Shown: positions 35,940-45,610 of the stretch, piece after piece
How the letters are laid out: each line of letters opens with the position of its first letter
Numbering within the stretch: position 1 is the first letter of the stretch
Source of the DNA: Burkholderiales bacterium
GTDB taxonomy: Bacteria; Pseudomonadota; Gammaproteobacteria; Burkholderiales; Burkholderiaceae_D
Reading direction: 5' to 3'
DNA: 58,824 nucleotides
Assembly (NCBI GenBank): GCA_016177875.1
Contig: JACOUL010000019.1
Location: forward strand, 1-58,824
Program-made: the position numbers and the translations under genes
The notes under the pieces: model-generated
What the model saw: only the letters and a program-made list of their open reading frames with translations
What the model was told of the DNA's origin: nothing
Databases searched by the model: none

Positions 35940-36551
35940 TTAACGACGCATCACTTTCTCGGAAGGAGTCAATGCTTCGATATAGGCAGGACGCGAGAAA
36001 ATCCGCTCTGCGTATTTCATCAAAGGCGCTGCAGTTTTTGACAATTCGATACCGTAGTGATCCAAGCGCCACAACAGCGGAGCAATCGCCACGTCCAGCA
36101 TCGAAAATTCGTCGCCCAGCATGTACTTGTTTTTCAAGAACAATGGTGCCAAGGTAGTTAAACGATCACGAATTTCCAGACGGGCTTTTTCGTGAGTCTT
36201 TTCCGCATTCTTGCTCTTATCGTTTTCCAGTGTATGAACGTGGATAAACAATTCTTTCTCAAAATTAAAGAGCATCAAACGAGCGCGTGCACGCATCAAA
36301 GGATCGGCGGGCATTAACTGCGGATGCGGAAAGCGCTCGTCGATATATTCATTGATGATGTTGGATTCATACAAAATCAAGTCACGCTCCACCAGGATCG
36401 GTACTTGACCGTAGGGATTCATGATCGAAATGTCTTCCGGCTTGTTAAACAAGTCGACATCGCGCACTTCAAAGTCCATCCCTTTCTCAAATAAAACAAG
36501 GCGGCAGCGTTGCGAAAATGGGCACGTTGTGCCCGAGTAGAGAACCATCAT
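35940..36551 (-). CDS. sspA: Stringent starvation protein A
   Basis: Glutathione-S-transferase-fold protein of 203 residues that binds RNA polymerase. The N-terminal thioredoxin-like domain reads VLYSGTTCPFSQRCRLVLFEKG, with NPYGQVPILVERDLILYESNIINEYIDERFPHP, and the C-terminal domain is helical. The frame extends to 36608, but the ATG pair at 36551/36548 has AAGGGA nine bases upstream and matches the family start. It is downstream of petC by 76 bases and very likely co-transcribed with petABC. Confidence 0.95.
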   Translation of the reverse strand: MMVLYSGTTCPFSQRCRLVLFEKGMDFEVRDVDLFNKPEDISIMNPYGQVPILVERDLILYESNIINEYIDERFPHPQLMPADPLMRARARLMLFNFEKELFIHVHTLENDKSKNAEKTHEKARLEIRDRLTTLAPLFLKNKYMLGDEFSMLDVAIAPLLWRLDHYGIELSKTAAPLMKYAERIFSRPAYIEALTPSEKVMRR

Positions 36552-36627
36552 TTTTGTAGTCCCTTGGAAACAAAAGGGTGAGTCGTAGTACGGCTCACCC
36601 TGAAACAATTACCTGGCAAACGATGCG

Positions 36628-37386
36628 TTATTTGACGTCTTTCCAATACGATGCGTTCAATCGCCAAGCCAGTACGACGAAGATGCCCATGAACAGCAAC
36701 ACCCACACACCCAAGCGGCGGCGCGTGTCTTGTGCGGGTTCGGCCATCCAATTCAAAAAGCCGACGAGATCGCCGACGGCACGGTCGTATTCGACTTTAG
36801 AGAGCTTGCCCGGCTTCGTTTGCTCGAAGCCGACAAACTTGTGCACCTTCTTGCCTTTTTCATGTGCGTCCTCTTCCTCAACAAATTTGGCAGTTTGGAC
36901 GCCTTGCAATTCCCACAGTACGTGCGGCATACCGACGTTCGGGAAAACCATATTGTTCCATCCGGTCGGACGCGTATCGTCCTGGTAGAAAGTACGCAAA
37001 TAGGTATACAACCAATCGGCGCCAGGACCAGCTCCGGATGACTTGGCACGCGCTATCACGGACAGATCCGGCGGCGTGGCGCCAAACCATTCCGTGGCGT
37101 CCTTGGCCGAAATCGCGGTCTTCATTAAGTCGCCGACTTTATCCGACGTAAAGAGCAGATTGTTCTTGATTTGATCTTCGGTCAATCCGATGTCACGCAA
37201 GCGGTTATAACGCATACTGGATGCCGAATGGCAGTTCAAACAATAGTTGACGAACAGCTTGGCGCCGTTTTGCAAGGAAGCGAGATTCGCTTCCGGCGCG
37301 CGATCGAGCGGGTAGGTCGCTTCGCTGGCAAATGCCAACGCCGGCACGAAAGCGACCGCTGCGATAATTTTTTTGAGCAATTTCAT
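36628..37386 (-). CDS. petC: Cytochrome c1 of the bc1 complex
   Basis: Membrane-anchored c-type cytochrome, 252 residues. A signal peptide (1-20) is followed by the haem-binding Cys49-Leu-Asn-Cys52-His53 motif and RYNRLRD. A C-terminal membrane helix (about 223-242) anchors it, and the sixth haem ligand region contains VFPNVGMPHV. It passes electrons from the Rieske protein to soluble cytochromes. It lies 19 bases after petB. Confidence 0.96.
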   Translation of the reverse strand: MKLLKKIIAAVAFVPALAFASEATYPLDRAPEANLASLQNGAKLFVNYCLNCHSASSMRYNRLRDIGLTEDQIKNNLLFTSDKVGDLMKTAISAKDATEWFGATPPDLSVIARAKSSGAGPGADWLYTYLRTFYQDDTRPTGWNNMVFPNVGMPHVLWELQGVQTAKFVEEEDAHEKGKKVHKFVGFEQTKPGKLSKVEYDRAVGDLVGFLNWMAEPAQDTRRRLGVWVLLFMGIFVVLAWRLNASYWKDVK

Positions 37387-37405
37387 GTCGATATCCTTTG
37401 GCAGC

Positions 37406-38809
37406 TTAGTGCGGATGATAGGTCACGCGGGCCGGCACCGGTTTGAAGGTGCCCATCGTGCTCCACCACGGCATCAACAGGAAAAAGCCGAAATAGATGA
37501 AGGTACAAATCTGTGCCAATAGCGTTTTAATCGGGCTCGGCGCTTCGACACCGAGATAGCCTAGCACCAAAAACGCAACACCGAACACTACATACACCCA
37601 CTTATGCCAGTCCGGACGATAGCGAATCGACTTGGCCGGCGAATGATCCAGCCAAGGCAAAGCGGCCAGGATCATGACGGATACGCCCATCAGCACCACG
37701 CCCCAGAACTTCGGGTCGAAGATGAACATACCGGCAAGCGCTACCAGCCCGGCAACAGCTACACCGGTCTTGACCTTGGAGCTCAGCTTCGTACGCAACA
37801 TAATCAAGAGCACGTAGCCCACTACGCCGGCTTCAAGCGCGTACATGAACTGGGTGGTGGTCGCACGCAAGATCGAATAGAACGGCGTGAAATACCAGAC
37901 CGGCGCGATATGCGGCGGCGTCTTCAAGGGGTCGGCCGGAATAAAGTTGTTGTACTCGAGGAAGTAGCCTCCCATTTCCGGCGCAAAGAAAATGATTGCG
38001 CTGAAAATAGTCAGGAATACCACCACGCCAAAAATATCCTTGAACGTGTAGTACGGATGGGAAGGAATGCCGTCGATAGGATGACCGTCCGGGCCGAGAT
38101 GATCCTTGATCTCGACGCCGTCGGGGTTGCTCGAACCCACTTCATGCAATGCGATCAAGTGCGCGGCAACCAGGCCCAACAACACCAGCGGAATCGCGAT
38201 CACATGGAAGGAGAAGAAGCGGTTTAGAGTGGCGTCCGACACCACGTAGTCGCCGCGAATCCACAGCGACAGGTCTGGACCGATGAAGGGGATAGCGCCA
38301 AACAAGTTAACAATAACCTGCGCACCCCAGTACGACATCTGGCCCCACGGCAGCAGGTAGCCGAAGAAGGCTTCGCCCATCAGGCATAGAAAAATGCCGA
38401 CGCCGAACAGCCAAATCAATTCACGCGGCTTGCGATAGGAACCGTATAACAGGCCGCGCGTCATGTGGAGATACACGACGATGAAGAAGGCGGATGCGCC
38501 GGTCGAGTGCATGTAGCGGACCAGCCAGCCCCAAGGCACATCGCGCATGATGTATTCCACCGAGGCGAAAGCAAGGGTGGCGTCCGGTTTGTAATGCATG
38601 ACAAGGAAAATACCGGTGACAATTTGAATCACCAGCACCAGCATCGCGAGCGAACCGAAGACGTACCATGCATTGAAATTTTTCGGCGCGTAGTAGCGAC
38701 CCCACTGGTCATACCAGAGTTTCGAGAGCGGGAAACGGGCGTCGACCCAGTTCAGCGCTTTAGCGGCTATCGGCGCATCGGCCGGCAATTTTTTCTCAAC
38801 GAATGCCAT
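37406..38809 (-). CDS. petB: Cytochrome b of the bc1 complex
   Basis: Core quinol-oxidising subunit with eight transmembrane helices, 467 residues; the C-terminal extension with extra helices is common in betaproteobacteria. Conserved features include the haem-ligand helices (LVRYMHSTGASAFFIVVYLHM, FFSFHVIAIPLVLLGLVAAHL) and the Qo-site PEWY-region equivalent reading PVWYFTPFYSILRA here. The C-terminal part beyond about 390 carries additional membrane helices. Its start lies 3 bases after the petA stop. Confidence 0.96.
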   Translation of the reverse strand: MAFVEKKLPADAPIAAKALNWVDARFPLSKLWYDQWGRYYAPKNFNAWYVFGSLAMLVLVIQIVTGIFLVMHYKPDATLAFASVEYIMRDVPWGWLVRYMHSTGASAFFIVVYLHMTRGLLYGSYRKPRELIWLFGVGIFLCLMGEAFFGYLLPWGQMSYWGAQVIVNLFGAIPFIGPDLSLWIRGDYVVSDATLNRFFSFHVIAIPLVLLGLVAAHLIALHEVGSSNPDGVEIKDHLGPDGHPIDGIPSHPYYTFKDIFGVVVFLTIFSAIIFFAPEMGGYFLEYNNFIPADPLKTPPHIAPVWYFTPFYSILRATTTQFMYALEAGVVGYVLLIMLRTKLSSKVKTGVAVAGLVALAGMFIFDPKFWGVVLMGVSVMILAALPWLDHSPAKSIRYRPDWHKWVYVVFGVAFLVLGYLGVEAPSPIKTLLAQICTFIYFGFFLLMPWWSTMGTFKPVPARVTYHPH

Positions 38810-38811
38810 GA

Positions 38812-39423
38812 TTACACTGCCTCCCCTTTCTCGTCCTTGCCGATCACAATCTTGGTATCGGAGAGGTACATGTGGCGCGGCACTTTCAGATTATCCGGCG
38901 CAGGCTTGTTCTTAAACACGCGGCCTGCCAAGTCAAAAGTCGAGCCGTGGCATGGGCAAAGGAAGCCGCCCGCCCAGTCATCCGGCAAAGAAGGTTGCGG
39001 ACCGGCCTGCAGCTTGTCGCTAGGCGAGCAACCCAGGTGAGAGCAGATACCGACCGCGACCAAGATTTCCGGTTTGATCGAACGATGCTCGTTGCGCGCA
39101 TATTCCGGGGTCAAGTCATCCGGATTACGTGCTGATTTAGGGTCGGCCAGCTCGGAATCGAGCTTGGGAAGTGCGGCGATCATTTCCGGTGAACGCTTCA
39201 AGATCCACACCGGGTTACCGCGCCATTCCACAGTCATTTTTTGCCCGGGCTTTAAGTCCGAGATATCCACTTCCACCGGTGCGCCGGCCGCTTTGGCCCG
39301 CTCAGACGGTTGAAAGGTGGAGACAAAGGCTACACCCGTGGCCAAGCCAGCCACACCGCCCGCCGCACATGTGGCGACGAGCAAGCCCCGCCGACCGCAG
39401 TCGACCTGCTTTTCGTTACTCAT
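38812..39423 (-). CDS. petA: Rieske iron-sulfur subunit of the bc1 complex
   Basis: [2Fe-2S] protein of 203 residues. It has a twin-arginine signal anchor with Arg11-Arg12 (CGRRGLLVATCAAGG), so it depends on the Tat system encoded 3 kb away. Cluster ligands are Cys127, His129 (CSHLGC, with Cys132) and Cys156, His159 (CPCHGS, with Cys158); Cys132 and Cys158 form the stabilising disulfide. The ATG at 39423 (MSNEKQ) is preferred over one at 39450. Confidence 0.96.
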   Translation of the reverse strand: MSNEKQVDCGRRGLLVATCAAGGVAGLATGVAFVSTFQPSERAKAAGAPVEVDISDLKPGQKMTVEWRGNPVWILKRSPEMIAALPKLDSELADPKSARNPDDLTPEYARNEHRSIKPEILVAVGICSHLGCSPSDKLQAGPQPSLPDDWAGGFLCPCHGSTFDLAGRVFKNKPAPDNLKVPRHMYLSDTKIVIGKDEKGEAV

Positions 39424-39477
39424 ACCAACCCCAATCAGAAAAAATGCCAAACCTGCAAGAAACTGCCATAACCTTAA

Positions 39478-39506
39478 ATTATAACGAAGACAGCAAGCCT
39501 TTTAAA
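39478..39506 (-). promoter_or_regulatory. Promoter of the petABC-sspAB operon
   Basis: On the minus strand TTTAAA (39506-39501) and a perfect TATAAT (39483-39478) are spaced by 17 bases, 55 bases before the petA ATG. It is the best promoter candidate upstream of petA. Confidence 0.6.
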
Positions 39507-39539
39507 GCATGAGCATGCCTCGCAGGAACATTTATTGAC

Positions 39540-40304
39540 TTAGACGGGGTTGGAAATGTCGATAAAGTGATGGGTAATACCAAAACGATCGGCCAAATGG
39601 GCACCGATGGCTTGCACACCGTAGCGCTCGGTAGCATGATGCCCGCACGCCAAATACGCGACGCCGGCTTCGCGCGCAAGATGAACGGTCGGCTCAGAGA
39701 TTTCACCGCTCAAATAAGCTGTTGCCCCAGCTGCTATAGCGTCCCCGAACAGGTTTTGTGCAGCGCCGGTGCACCAGCCGATTTGCTTTAGTGGCTGAGC
39801 CAAGTCGCCGATGACTTGCGGCGGCCGACCCAAGGCTCGCTCCACCACACGCGCCAAATCACCTACCGTTTTGACACCGGCACCAGTCTGGCCAAGCCAG
39901 CCGAGATCGTCCTCGCCAAAGCGCCCTGCAGGCGTCAATTCCAGCTTTTGGGCGATTTGTGCATTATTGCCCAGCTCCGGATGCATATCGAGCGGCAAAT
40001 GATACGCAAACATGTTGATATCGTTCAGCAGGAGCTGCTTGAGCCGGTGGTGTTTGGGGCCGACTACGCGCGGATCTTCCCCACGCCAGAAATAACCGTG
40101 ATGCACCAGGATGGCATCGGCGCCGGCAGCAACCGCCGCTTCAATCAAGGCTTGGCTGGCCGTCACACCGGTCACGAGGGTGCCGATTGACACACACCCT
40201 TCCACCTGCAAGCCGTTTGGGCAATAATCGCGGAAACGTGCGATATTTAGCAGCTGCGCAAGATATTGCGCCAGCTCGTTTCTGTCTACTGTCGGCTGAT
40301 CCAT
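39540..40304 (-). CDS. Nif3-like dinuclear metal centre protein
   Basis: YbgI/NIF3 family, 254 residues, forming toroidal hexamers with a two-metal site; the enzymatic role is unsettled and GTP cyclohydrolase-like activity has been proposed. Metal-ligand segments visible are [29 protein letters not shown] and [13 protein letters not shown]. The frame opens at 40418, but [15 protein letters not shown] at 40304 (AAGAGA upstream) is preferred. Its start is 13 bases from the start of the divergent DegS-like protease, so their promoters overlap. Confidence 0.9.
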   Translation of the reverse strand: MDQPTVDRNELAQYLAQLLNIARFRDYCPNGLQVEGCVSIGTLVTGVTASQALIEAAVAAGADAILVHHGYFWRGEDPRVVGPKHHRLKQLLLNDINMFAYHLPLDMHPELGNNAQIAQKLELTPAGRFGEDDLGWLGQTGAGVKTVGDLARVVERALGRPPQVIGDLAQPLKQIGWCTGAAQNLFGDAIAAGATAYLSGEISEPTVHLAREAGVAYLACGHHATERYGVQAIGAHLADRFGITHHFIDISNPV

Positions 40305-40317
40305 TCTCTTACTTTCT

Positions 40318-41490
40318 ATGCGACGTTTCTGGCTCTTGTTCGCGCAAACCGTCACGATCGGTTTGGCATTGTGGTTCATTGTAACGACCTTGAAGCCGGA
40401 ATGGGCCGGCAGCATCATTGGCAGGTCGCATACCGCGCGCCTGAATTGGTCTACCGTTCCGGTTCAGGAAGCGCCATCAAGCATTGGTGCCTCCGCGGGT
40501 TCCTATCGGGATGCGGCCAAGCGGGCCATGCCTTCGGTGGTTAATATCTACACCTCGAAGGGTTCGCGTTCGCAACGCAACCCCATGCTGGATGACCCCT
40601 TCTTCCGCAAATTCTTCGGCGACCGCCAAGATCAGGAGGAAAAACAATTTAGCCTGGGTTCGGGTGTCATCGTCAGCACCCAAGGCTATATCTTGACCAA
40701 CAACCACGTGGTTGAAGCAGCCGACGAGATCGAAGTCGCATTGGCCGATGGGCGCAAAGCGGTGGCCAAGGTCGTTGGCGCCGATTCAGAAACCGACTTG
40801 GCCGTGGTGAAAATCGACTTACCAAGCTTGCCCGCTATTACACTCGGACGACTCGAACAATCCCGCGTGGGCGATGCGGTCCTGGCCATCGGCAATCCGT
40901 TCGGCGTCGGCCAGACCGTGACGCAAGGCATCATCTCTGCGCTGGGCCGCAACCATCTCGGCATCAATACGTTCGAAAACTTTATCCAAACCGATGCCGC
41001 GATCAACCCCGGCAATTCGGGCGGCGCGCTGGTCGATGCCCATGGCAATCTGCTCGGCATCAATACCGCCATTTATTCGCGCAGCGGTGGTTCGCTCGGC
41101 ATCGGGTTTGCGATTCCGGTAACGACAGTAAAGATGGTGATGGATGCCATCATCACCAACGGTCAAGTCATTCGCGGCTGGATCGGCGTCGAACCGCAAG
41201 ACATTACGCCGGAACTAGCGGAAAGTTTTGGATTGAACCAGAAATCCGGCGCGATTATCGCCGGCGTGTTGAAAGGCGGCCCGGCAGATCGTGCCGGCAT
41301 TCGTCCGGGCGACATCCTTGTCGCAGTCGAAGACAAGCCCGTCAATGACACGACCGACATGCTTAACTTGATCGCGCAATTGGTGCCCGGCAAGAAAGCA
41401 AAGATGACTGTGCTGCGCAAAAATGAACAAACGACGATGGACGTGACCATCGGCAAACGTCCCAAAATGCGCCGGGAAGAACAGGAATAG
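40318..41490 (+). CDS. DegS/HtrA-type periplasmic serine protease
   Basis: Trypsin-like protease of 390 residues anchored by one N-terminal membrane helix (about 8-25), with the catalytic domain in the periplasm and a single PDZ domain (about 285-375). The triad is His130 (TNNHVVEA), Asp160 (SETDLAVV) and Ser234 (PGNSGGALV). One PDZ domain and an uncleaved anchor fit DegS rather than DegP; DegS senses unfolded outer-membrane proteins and starts RseA cleavage. Whether this protein acts in sigma-E control here is not shown by the window. Confidence 0.93.
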   Translation: MRRFWLLFAQTVTIGLALWFIVTTLKPEWAGSIIGRSHTARLNWSTVPVQEAPSSIGASAGSYRDAAKRAMPSVVNIYTSKGSRSQRNPMLDDPFFRKFFGDRQDQEEKQFSLGSGVIVSTQGYILTNNHVVEAADEIEVALADGRKAVAKVVGADSETDLAVVKIDLPSLPAITLGRLEQSRVGDAVLAIGNPFGVGQTVTQGIISALGRNHLGINTFENFIQTDAAINPGNSGGALVDAHGNLLGINTAIYSRSGGSLGIGFAIPVTTVKMVMDAIITNGQVIRGWIGVEPQDITPELAESFGLNQKSGAIIAGVLKGGPADRAGIRPGDILVAVEDKPVNDTTDMLNLIAQLVPGKKAKMTVLRKNEQTTMDVTIGKRPKMRREEQE

Positions 41491-41497
41491 CGCAACC

Positions 41498-42172
41498 ATG
41501 CACGTTCGCGACCTGACGCAATTCTTAGCGGAGTTATCGGAAAATAATAACCGCGCATGGTTTGTCATGAACAAGCCGCGCTACGATATTTTGCGCGCCG
41601 AGTTTTTGGAATTGGTGACGCAATTAATTGCCGATATCGCCAAGTTCGATCCCGCTGTCGCGCATTGCAATCCAAAGAAAGCGCTGTTTCGGATCAATCG
41701 CGATATCCGCTTTTCGCACGACAAAAGTCCGTACAAGACGACCTTTTCCGCCGCGATTACCGCGAGCGGCTTAAAGAAACCCAGCCAAGGCGGCGGACCT
41801 GCCTACTACTTTCACATCGACGCCAACGGCATGCTGCTGGTGGCCGGCGGCGAGTACATGCCGCCGCCCGAGCGCTTACGGGCTATCCGTCAGCATGTGG
41901 TCGACGACACCGCCGGCTTCACCAAGATGTTAAAGAACCGCAGGCTGAAGGAAAGCTATGGCGGCTTGCAAGACGAAGGTAAGCTACAGCGCCCTCCTAA
42001 AGGCTTCGATGCGGATCATCCGCAGATCGAAGCAATCAAGCACAAGAGTTTTATTGTGTGGAAAGAGACCAGCGTGAAAAAGAAGATTCCGGCGAATCTG
42101 GAGAAAGAAATCCTGGCCGGCTTTAAGGATGCCTACCCTTTGATTGCCTGGCTGCGCCAAGCCCCCTACTGA
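41498..42172 (+). CDS. DUF2461 / TIGR02453 family protein
   Basis: A 224-residue soluble protein of unknown function. The family blocks are seen: FLAELSENNNRAWFVMNKPRYD, LFRINRDIRFSHDKSPYKT, GGGPAYYFHIDANGMLLVAGGEYMPPPERLRAIRQ and a C-terminal FKDAYPLIAWLRQ. It starts 7 bases after the protease stop, so it may share its transcript. It is convergent with tatC, with 1 base between the stops. Confidence 0.9.
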   Translation: MHVRDLTQFLAELSENNNRAWFVMNKPRYDILRAEFLELVTQLIADIAKFDPAVAHCNPKKALFRINRDIRFSHDKSPYKTTFSAAITASGLKKPSQGGGPAYYFHIDANGMLLVAGGEYMPPPERLRAIRQHVVDDTAGFTKMLKNRRLKESYGGLQDEGKLQRPPKGFDADHPQIEAIKHKSFIVWKETSVKKKIPANLEKEILAGFKDAYPLIAWLRQAPY

Positions 42173-42173
42173 C

Positions 42174-42938
42174 TTAATCGGCCGCCTCTTCCGGTTTTTG
42201 CGTGACACGCACAAACAGCGGGGCCACCCACAAGCCGACTTCATACAGCACAATCAAAGGCACTGCCAAGAAAAACTGGCTCGCAATATCCGGCGGCGTG
42301 ACGATTGCCGCAATCACAAAAGCACCGACGATGACATAGGAACGGATCTGTTTCAGCTTTTCCACCGACACCACGCCCATGCGCACCAGCACGACTACCG
42401 CGACCGGCACTTCGAAAGTGATTCCAAAGGCCAAGCACATGGTCATCACGAAGTCGAGATAGTTTTCGATATCGGGGGCGACTGAGATGGATTGCGGCGC
42501 AAAGCTATTGATGAAACCAAACACGCGGCCAAATACCAGGAAGTAGCAAAAGGCCACCCCCGCCACAAACAAGAGCGAAGAGGAAACCACCAGCGGGACC
42601 ACCAGCTTTTTCTCATGCGCATACAGTCCCGGCGCGACAAAGGCCCAAATTTGATACAAGACCCAGGGCAAGGCAACAATAAAAGCTGCCAGCAGCGTCA
42701 CCTTAAGCGGCACTAGGAAAGGCGTGATGACGCCGGTCGCAATCATTTTCGCTCCTGCGGGAAGCGACGCCAGCATGGGTTGTGCAAGAAAGTCGTAGAT
42801 GGCGGCAGGCCCCGGCCAAACAAGCAAAATAGCGCCGATAAAAAGCACACCGGCAGCCGCCTTCATCACGCGGCTGCGCAATTCAATCAGATGTGAAATG
42901 AACGACTCTTCGGTACCCGTTTTCTGTTCTTCAGTCAT
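42174..42938 (-). CDS. tatC: Sec-independent translocase TatC
   Basis: Twin-arginine signal receptor of the Tat pathway, 254 residues with six membrane helices. The N-terminal HLIELRSRVMKAAAG, the periplasmic loop around FVAPGLYAHEKK and the conserved segment FCYFLVFGRVFGFINSFAP ... FVMTMCLAFGITFEVPV are diagnostic. It is the last gene of the long minus-strand array and follows tatB by 15 bases. The Rieske protein PetA is a likely substrate in the same window. Confidence 0.97.
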   Translation of the reverse strand: MTEEQKTGTEESFISHLIELRSRVMKAAAGVLFIGAILLVWPGPAAIYDFLAQPMLASLPAGAKMIATGVITPFLVPLKVTLLAAFIVALPWVLYQIWAFVAPGLYAHEKKLVVPLVVSSSLLFVAGVAFCYFLVFGRVFGFINSFAPQSISVAPDIENYLDFVMTMCLAFGITFEVPVAVVVLVRMGVVSVEKLKQIRSYVIVGAFVIAAIVTPPDIASQFFLAVPLIVLYEVGLWVAPLFVRVTQKPEEAAD

Positions 42939-42953
42939 GAAGCGAAGAGCCCA

Positions 42954-43439
42954 TCAATAAAAAGAGGAAGAGCGCGATGCGCTCGCCGGCCGGTATTTCG
43001 CCACGCGAGCCGCTGCCGATATCACGCGCGTCTTGCCGCCATGCTTATGCTTGTACCAGGAAGGAATCGCAGACATGCGCGCCAGCTTTTTCTTACGGAA
43101 GTTTTTTGCCTTGAGGGTTAACTGATCCGGTGTCGGTGCCACCTTAAGCGGGTCATCATTCTGCCATGCCGAATGGATAGTTTGCTCGGTTTCCTGCAAC
43201 TCTGAAACAATGCTCTGTTCGACATCACTTGCCGCCTGCTGCACATCCTTGTGCATCTTGCGCAGCTCTTCGAGTTCGATTTCGCGGCTGACTTCGGCTT
43301 TGACTTGGTTGAGATAACGCTGCGCGCGACCAAGCAGCGATCCGACCATGCGCGCGACCTTCGGCAGTTTTTCGGGACCGATCACGACGAGCGCGACGAC
43401 ACCTATCACTGCCAATTTGGTTAAGCCGAGATCGATCAT
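42954..43439 (-). CDS. tatB: Sec-independent translocase TatB
   Basis: A 161-residue protein with an N-terminal membrane helix and an amphipathic helix (MIDLGLTKLAVIGVVALVVIGPEKLPKVARMVG), matching TatB rather than TatA by the early Glu/GPEKLP motif. A long charged tail ends in a basic Lys/Arg-rich and Ser/Arg-rich region. It forms the TatBC substrate-receptor complex. It lies 21 bases after tatA. Confidence 0.95.
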   Translation of the reverse strand: MIDLGLTKLAVIGVVALVVIGPEKLPKVARMVGSLLGRAQRYLNQVKAEVSREIELEELRKMHKDVQQAASDVEQSIVSELQETEQTIHSAWQNDDPLKVAPTPDQLTLKAKNFRKKKLARMSAIPSWYKHKHGGKTRVISAAARVAKYRPASASRSSSFY

Positions 43440-43460
43440 GGCAGTCGTTATTCGACCGAA

Positions 43461-43679
43461 TTAATGCTTGGTTGTTTCTTTGGCCTGCACGTCGATCGTG
43501 GCTTTGTCGGCGACTTGCGCCGGCGGTGCGGATTTTTCTTCCTCACCCTTGACGCCTTCCTTGAAACCCTTCACCGCCTTGCCTAGATCAGCGCCGATAT
43601 TGCCCAGCTTCTTGGTGCCGAACACCAGCACGATAACGAGTAGCACGATCAGCCAGTGCCAAATACTCAAGGAACCCAT
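43461..43679 (-). CDS. tatA: Sec-independent translocase TatA
   Basis: The pore-forming Tat subunit, 72 residues. One membrane helix ([19 protein letters not shown]), a hinge and an amphipathic helix with [14 protein letters not shown] are followed by a flexible acidic tail. The FGTKKL signature marks TatA/E. It follows hinT by 9 bases in the same direction. Confidence 0.96.
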   Translation of the reverse strand: MGSLSIWHWLIVLLVIVLVFGTKKLGNIGADLGKAVKGFKEGVKGEEEKSAPPAQVADKATIDVQAKETTKH

Positions 43680-43688
43680 GAAATTCTC

Positions 43689-44075
43689 CTAACGGAAGCC
43701 GCGCCACGGACGCGGGCCGCCATAAACGTGCAAGTGAATGTGATAAACCTCTTGGCCTCCGGCAGGGCCGACATTGAACTGGGTGCGGAATCCCCCAGTG
43801 CCGACGCCCTCACCATTGGCAACATAGCCAATGCCTTGTTCCTGCGCCAAACGCGAAGCCAAGAGCATCATTTTACCCAACAACGCCGAATGCTTCTCGT
43901 CGCAATCGGCTAGAGTAGGAATGTGCTCTTTCGGCACAATCAGAAGATGCACAGGTGCTGCCGGATTGATATCGTGAAATGCGATGACATCATCATCCTC
44001 GTAAACCGACTTGGATGGAATTTGTTTCGCGGCAATCTTGCAGAATATGCAGTCGTTCAATTCATTCTCCGCCAT
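43689..44075 (-). CDS. hinT: HIT family nucleotide-binding protein
   Basis: A 128-residue purine nucleoside phosphoramidase-like protein. It has CIFCKIAAKQIPSKSVYEDDDVIAFHDINPAAPVH and the histidine triad HIHLHV near the C terminus. A short Gly-rich stretch (VANGEGVGTGGFRTQ) before the triad makes it slightly longer than most HinT proteins. Adjacency to hisE and tatA is usual in betaproteobacteria. Confidence 0.93.
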   Translation of the reverse strand: MAENELNDCIFCKIAAKQIPSKSVYEDDDVIAFHDINPAAPVHLLIVPKEHIPTLADCDEKHSALLGKMMLLASRLAQEQGIGYVANGEGVGTGGFRTQFNVGPAGGQEVYHIHLHVYGGPRPWRGFR

Positions 44076-44082
44076 TCAAGGT

Positions 44083-44421
44083 TCAATTTTTACGCTGGGC
44101 TTTTTCGTCGATGCCGGAAATCCCTTCGCGGCGCGCGAGTTCATTCAACACATCCTGCGGCGTCAAATCGAACTGCGCGAGCAGCACCATGGAGTGAAAC
44201 CAAAGATCGGCGCATTCGTAGAGTACCTTGGATTTGTCGCCGGAGGCGCGTGCATCTTTTGCCGCCATGACGGTTTCCGTGGCTTCTTCGCCGATTTTTT
44301 TCAGAATCGCATCGTCGCCCTTGGAAAACAATTTGGCGACATACGATTTTTCAGGATCGCCGCCGTTGGCGAGCTTACGCGATTCGATTACATCGGCCAG
44401 GCGTTTCAAAGTATCGCTCAT
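44083..44421 (-). CDS. hisE: Phosphoribosyl-ATP pyrophosphatase
   Basis: Second step of histidine synthesis: hydrolyses PR-ATP to PR-AMP. The 112-residue all-helical MazG-type protein carries the metal-binding [15 protein letters not shown] and [14 protein letters not shown] segments. Separate from HisI, as usual in betaproteobacteria. It lies 13 bases after hisI. Confidence 0.95.
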   Translation of the reverse strand: MSDTLKRLADVIESRKLANGGDPEKSYVAKLFSKGDDAILKKIGEEATETVMAAKDARASGDKSKVLYECADLWFHSMVLLAQFDLTPQDVLNELARREGISGIDEKAQRKN

Positions 44422-44434
44422 AAGATGTTCGCGC

Positions 44435-44839
44435 CTATTTGTAAATGCTTTCGGGGTCTTTTAGCACCGGCTCGACCTCTTCCCATTCTCCGCCCTTGTC
44501 GCTCGTCGACAGTTTTTGAAAAAAGCAGGAATGACGTCCGGTGTGGCAAGCAATGTTACCTACCTGCTCCACCTTGAGCAAAACCACATCTTCGTCGCAA
44601 TCCAGGCGAATTTCATGCACCTTCTGGATATGACCGGATTCTTCACCCTTGTGCCACAACTTTCGACGCGAACGGCTCCAATACACGGCCTCGCCGGTTT
44701 CGACAGTCTTTGCCAAGGCATCACGATTCATCCAGGCGAACATCAACACATCGTTTGAACCGACTTCCTGCGCAATCACCGGCACCAAACCATGTTCATC
44801 CCACTTAATCTTATTGAGCCACATATCGTTGGCACTCAT
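44435..44839 (-). CDS. hisI: Phosphoribosyl-AMP cyclohydrolase
   Basis: Third step of histidine synthesis. The 134-residue protein shows the conserved [39 protein letters not shown] and the zinc-binding CHTGRHSCF. Monofunctional. Its start overlaps the hisF stop by four bases (ATGA). Confidence 0.96.
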   Translation of the reverse strand: MSANDMWLNKIKWDEHGLVPVIAQEVGSNDVLMFAWMNRDALAKTVETGEAVYWSRSRRKLWHKGEESGHIQKVHEIRLDCDEDVVLLKVEQVGNIACHTGRHSCFFQKLSTSDKGGEWEEVEPVLKDPESIYK

Positions 44840-45597
44840 GCGAGCCTCACCGGAATATGTTGTTCGGCCATGAAGTGCTTGGCTTCTTGCACGGTGTGCT
44901 CGCCATAGTGAAAGATGCTCGCAGCAAGGACTGCATCGGCATGGCCGAGCTTGATGCCGTCTGCCAGATCTTGCAATCCGCCGACGCCGCCGGACGCGAT
45001 CACCGGCACATTGACGGCATCCGATACGGCGCGCGTCAGCGTTAAATCAAAACCGCTCTTAGTGCCGTCGCGATCCATGCTGGTCAAGAGGATCTCGCCG
45101 GCGCCGAGCTTTTCCATCTTCTGTGCCCATTCGACGACATCGAGGCCGGTTGATTTGCGGCCGCCATGGGTAAATACTTCCCAGCGATTGTCGGCTGTTT
45201 TCTTGGCGTCGATCGCCACCACGATGCATTGCGAACCGTATTTTTGCGACGCGTCGTATACCAGCTGAGGATTCGCCACCGCCGCGCTATTCATGCTGAC
45301 CTTATCGGCGCCCGCATTCAACAAGCGCCGCACATCTTCGACGCTGCGCACGCCGCCGCCGACCGTCAAGGGAATGAATACTTGTGATGCGACTGCTTCG
45401 ATGATGTGTAGGATGAGATCGCGATCATCCGAAGTGGCGGTAATGTCGAGAAAAGTGATTTCATCTGCGCCTTGCTCGTCGTAGCGGCGCGCGATTTCGA
45501 CCGGATCGCCGGCGTCGCGCAATTCGACAAAGTTGACGCCTTTGACGACGCGTCCTGCCGTCACATCCAGGCAGGGAATAATGCGTTTAGCCAGCAT
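44836..45597 (-). CDS. hisF: Imidazole glycerol phosphate synthase, cyclase subunit
   Basis: TIM-barrel partner of HisH that makes imidazole glycerol phosphate and AICAR. The 253-residue protein starts [23 protein letters not shown], carrying catalytic Asp11, and has [15 protein letters not shown] and [15 protein letters not shown] with the second catalytic Asp (about residue 130-180), and [10 protein letters not shown]. It follows hisA by 13 bases. Confidence 0.97.
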   Translation of the reverse strand: MLAKRIIPCLDVTAGRVVKGVNFVELRDAGDPVEIARRYDEQGADEITFLDITATSDDRDLILHIIEAVASQVFIPLTVGGGVRSVEDVRRLLNAGADKVSMNSAAVANPQLVYDASQKYGSQCIVVAIDAKKTADNRWEVFTHGGRKSTGLDVVEWAQKMEKLGAGEILLTSMDRDGTKSGFDLTLTRAVSDAVNVPVIASGGVGGLQDLADGIKLGHADAVLAASIFHYGEHTVQEAKHFMAEQHIPVRLA

Positions 45598-45610
45598 GGG
45601 ATTCCTAGAG

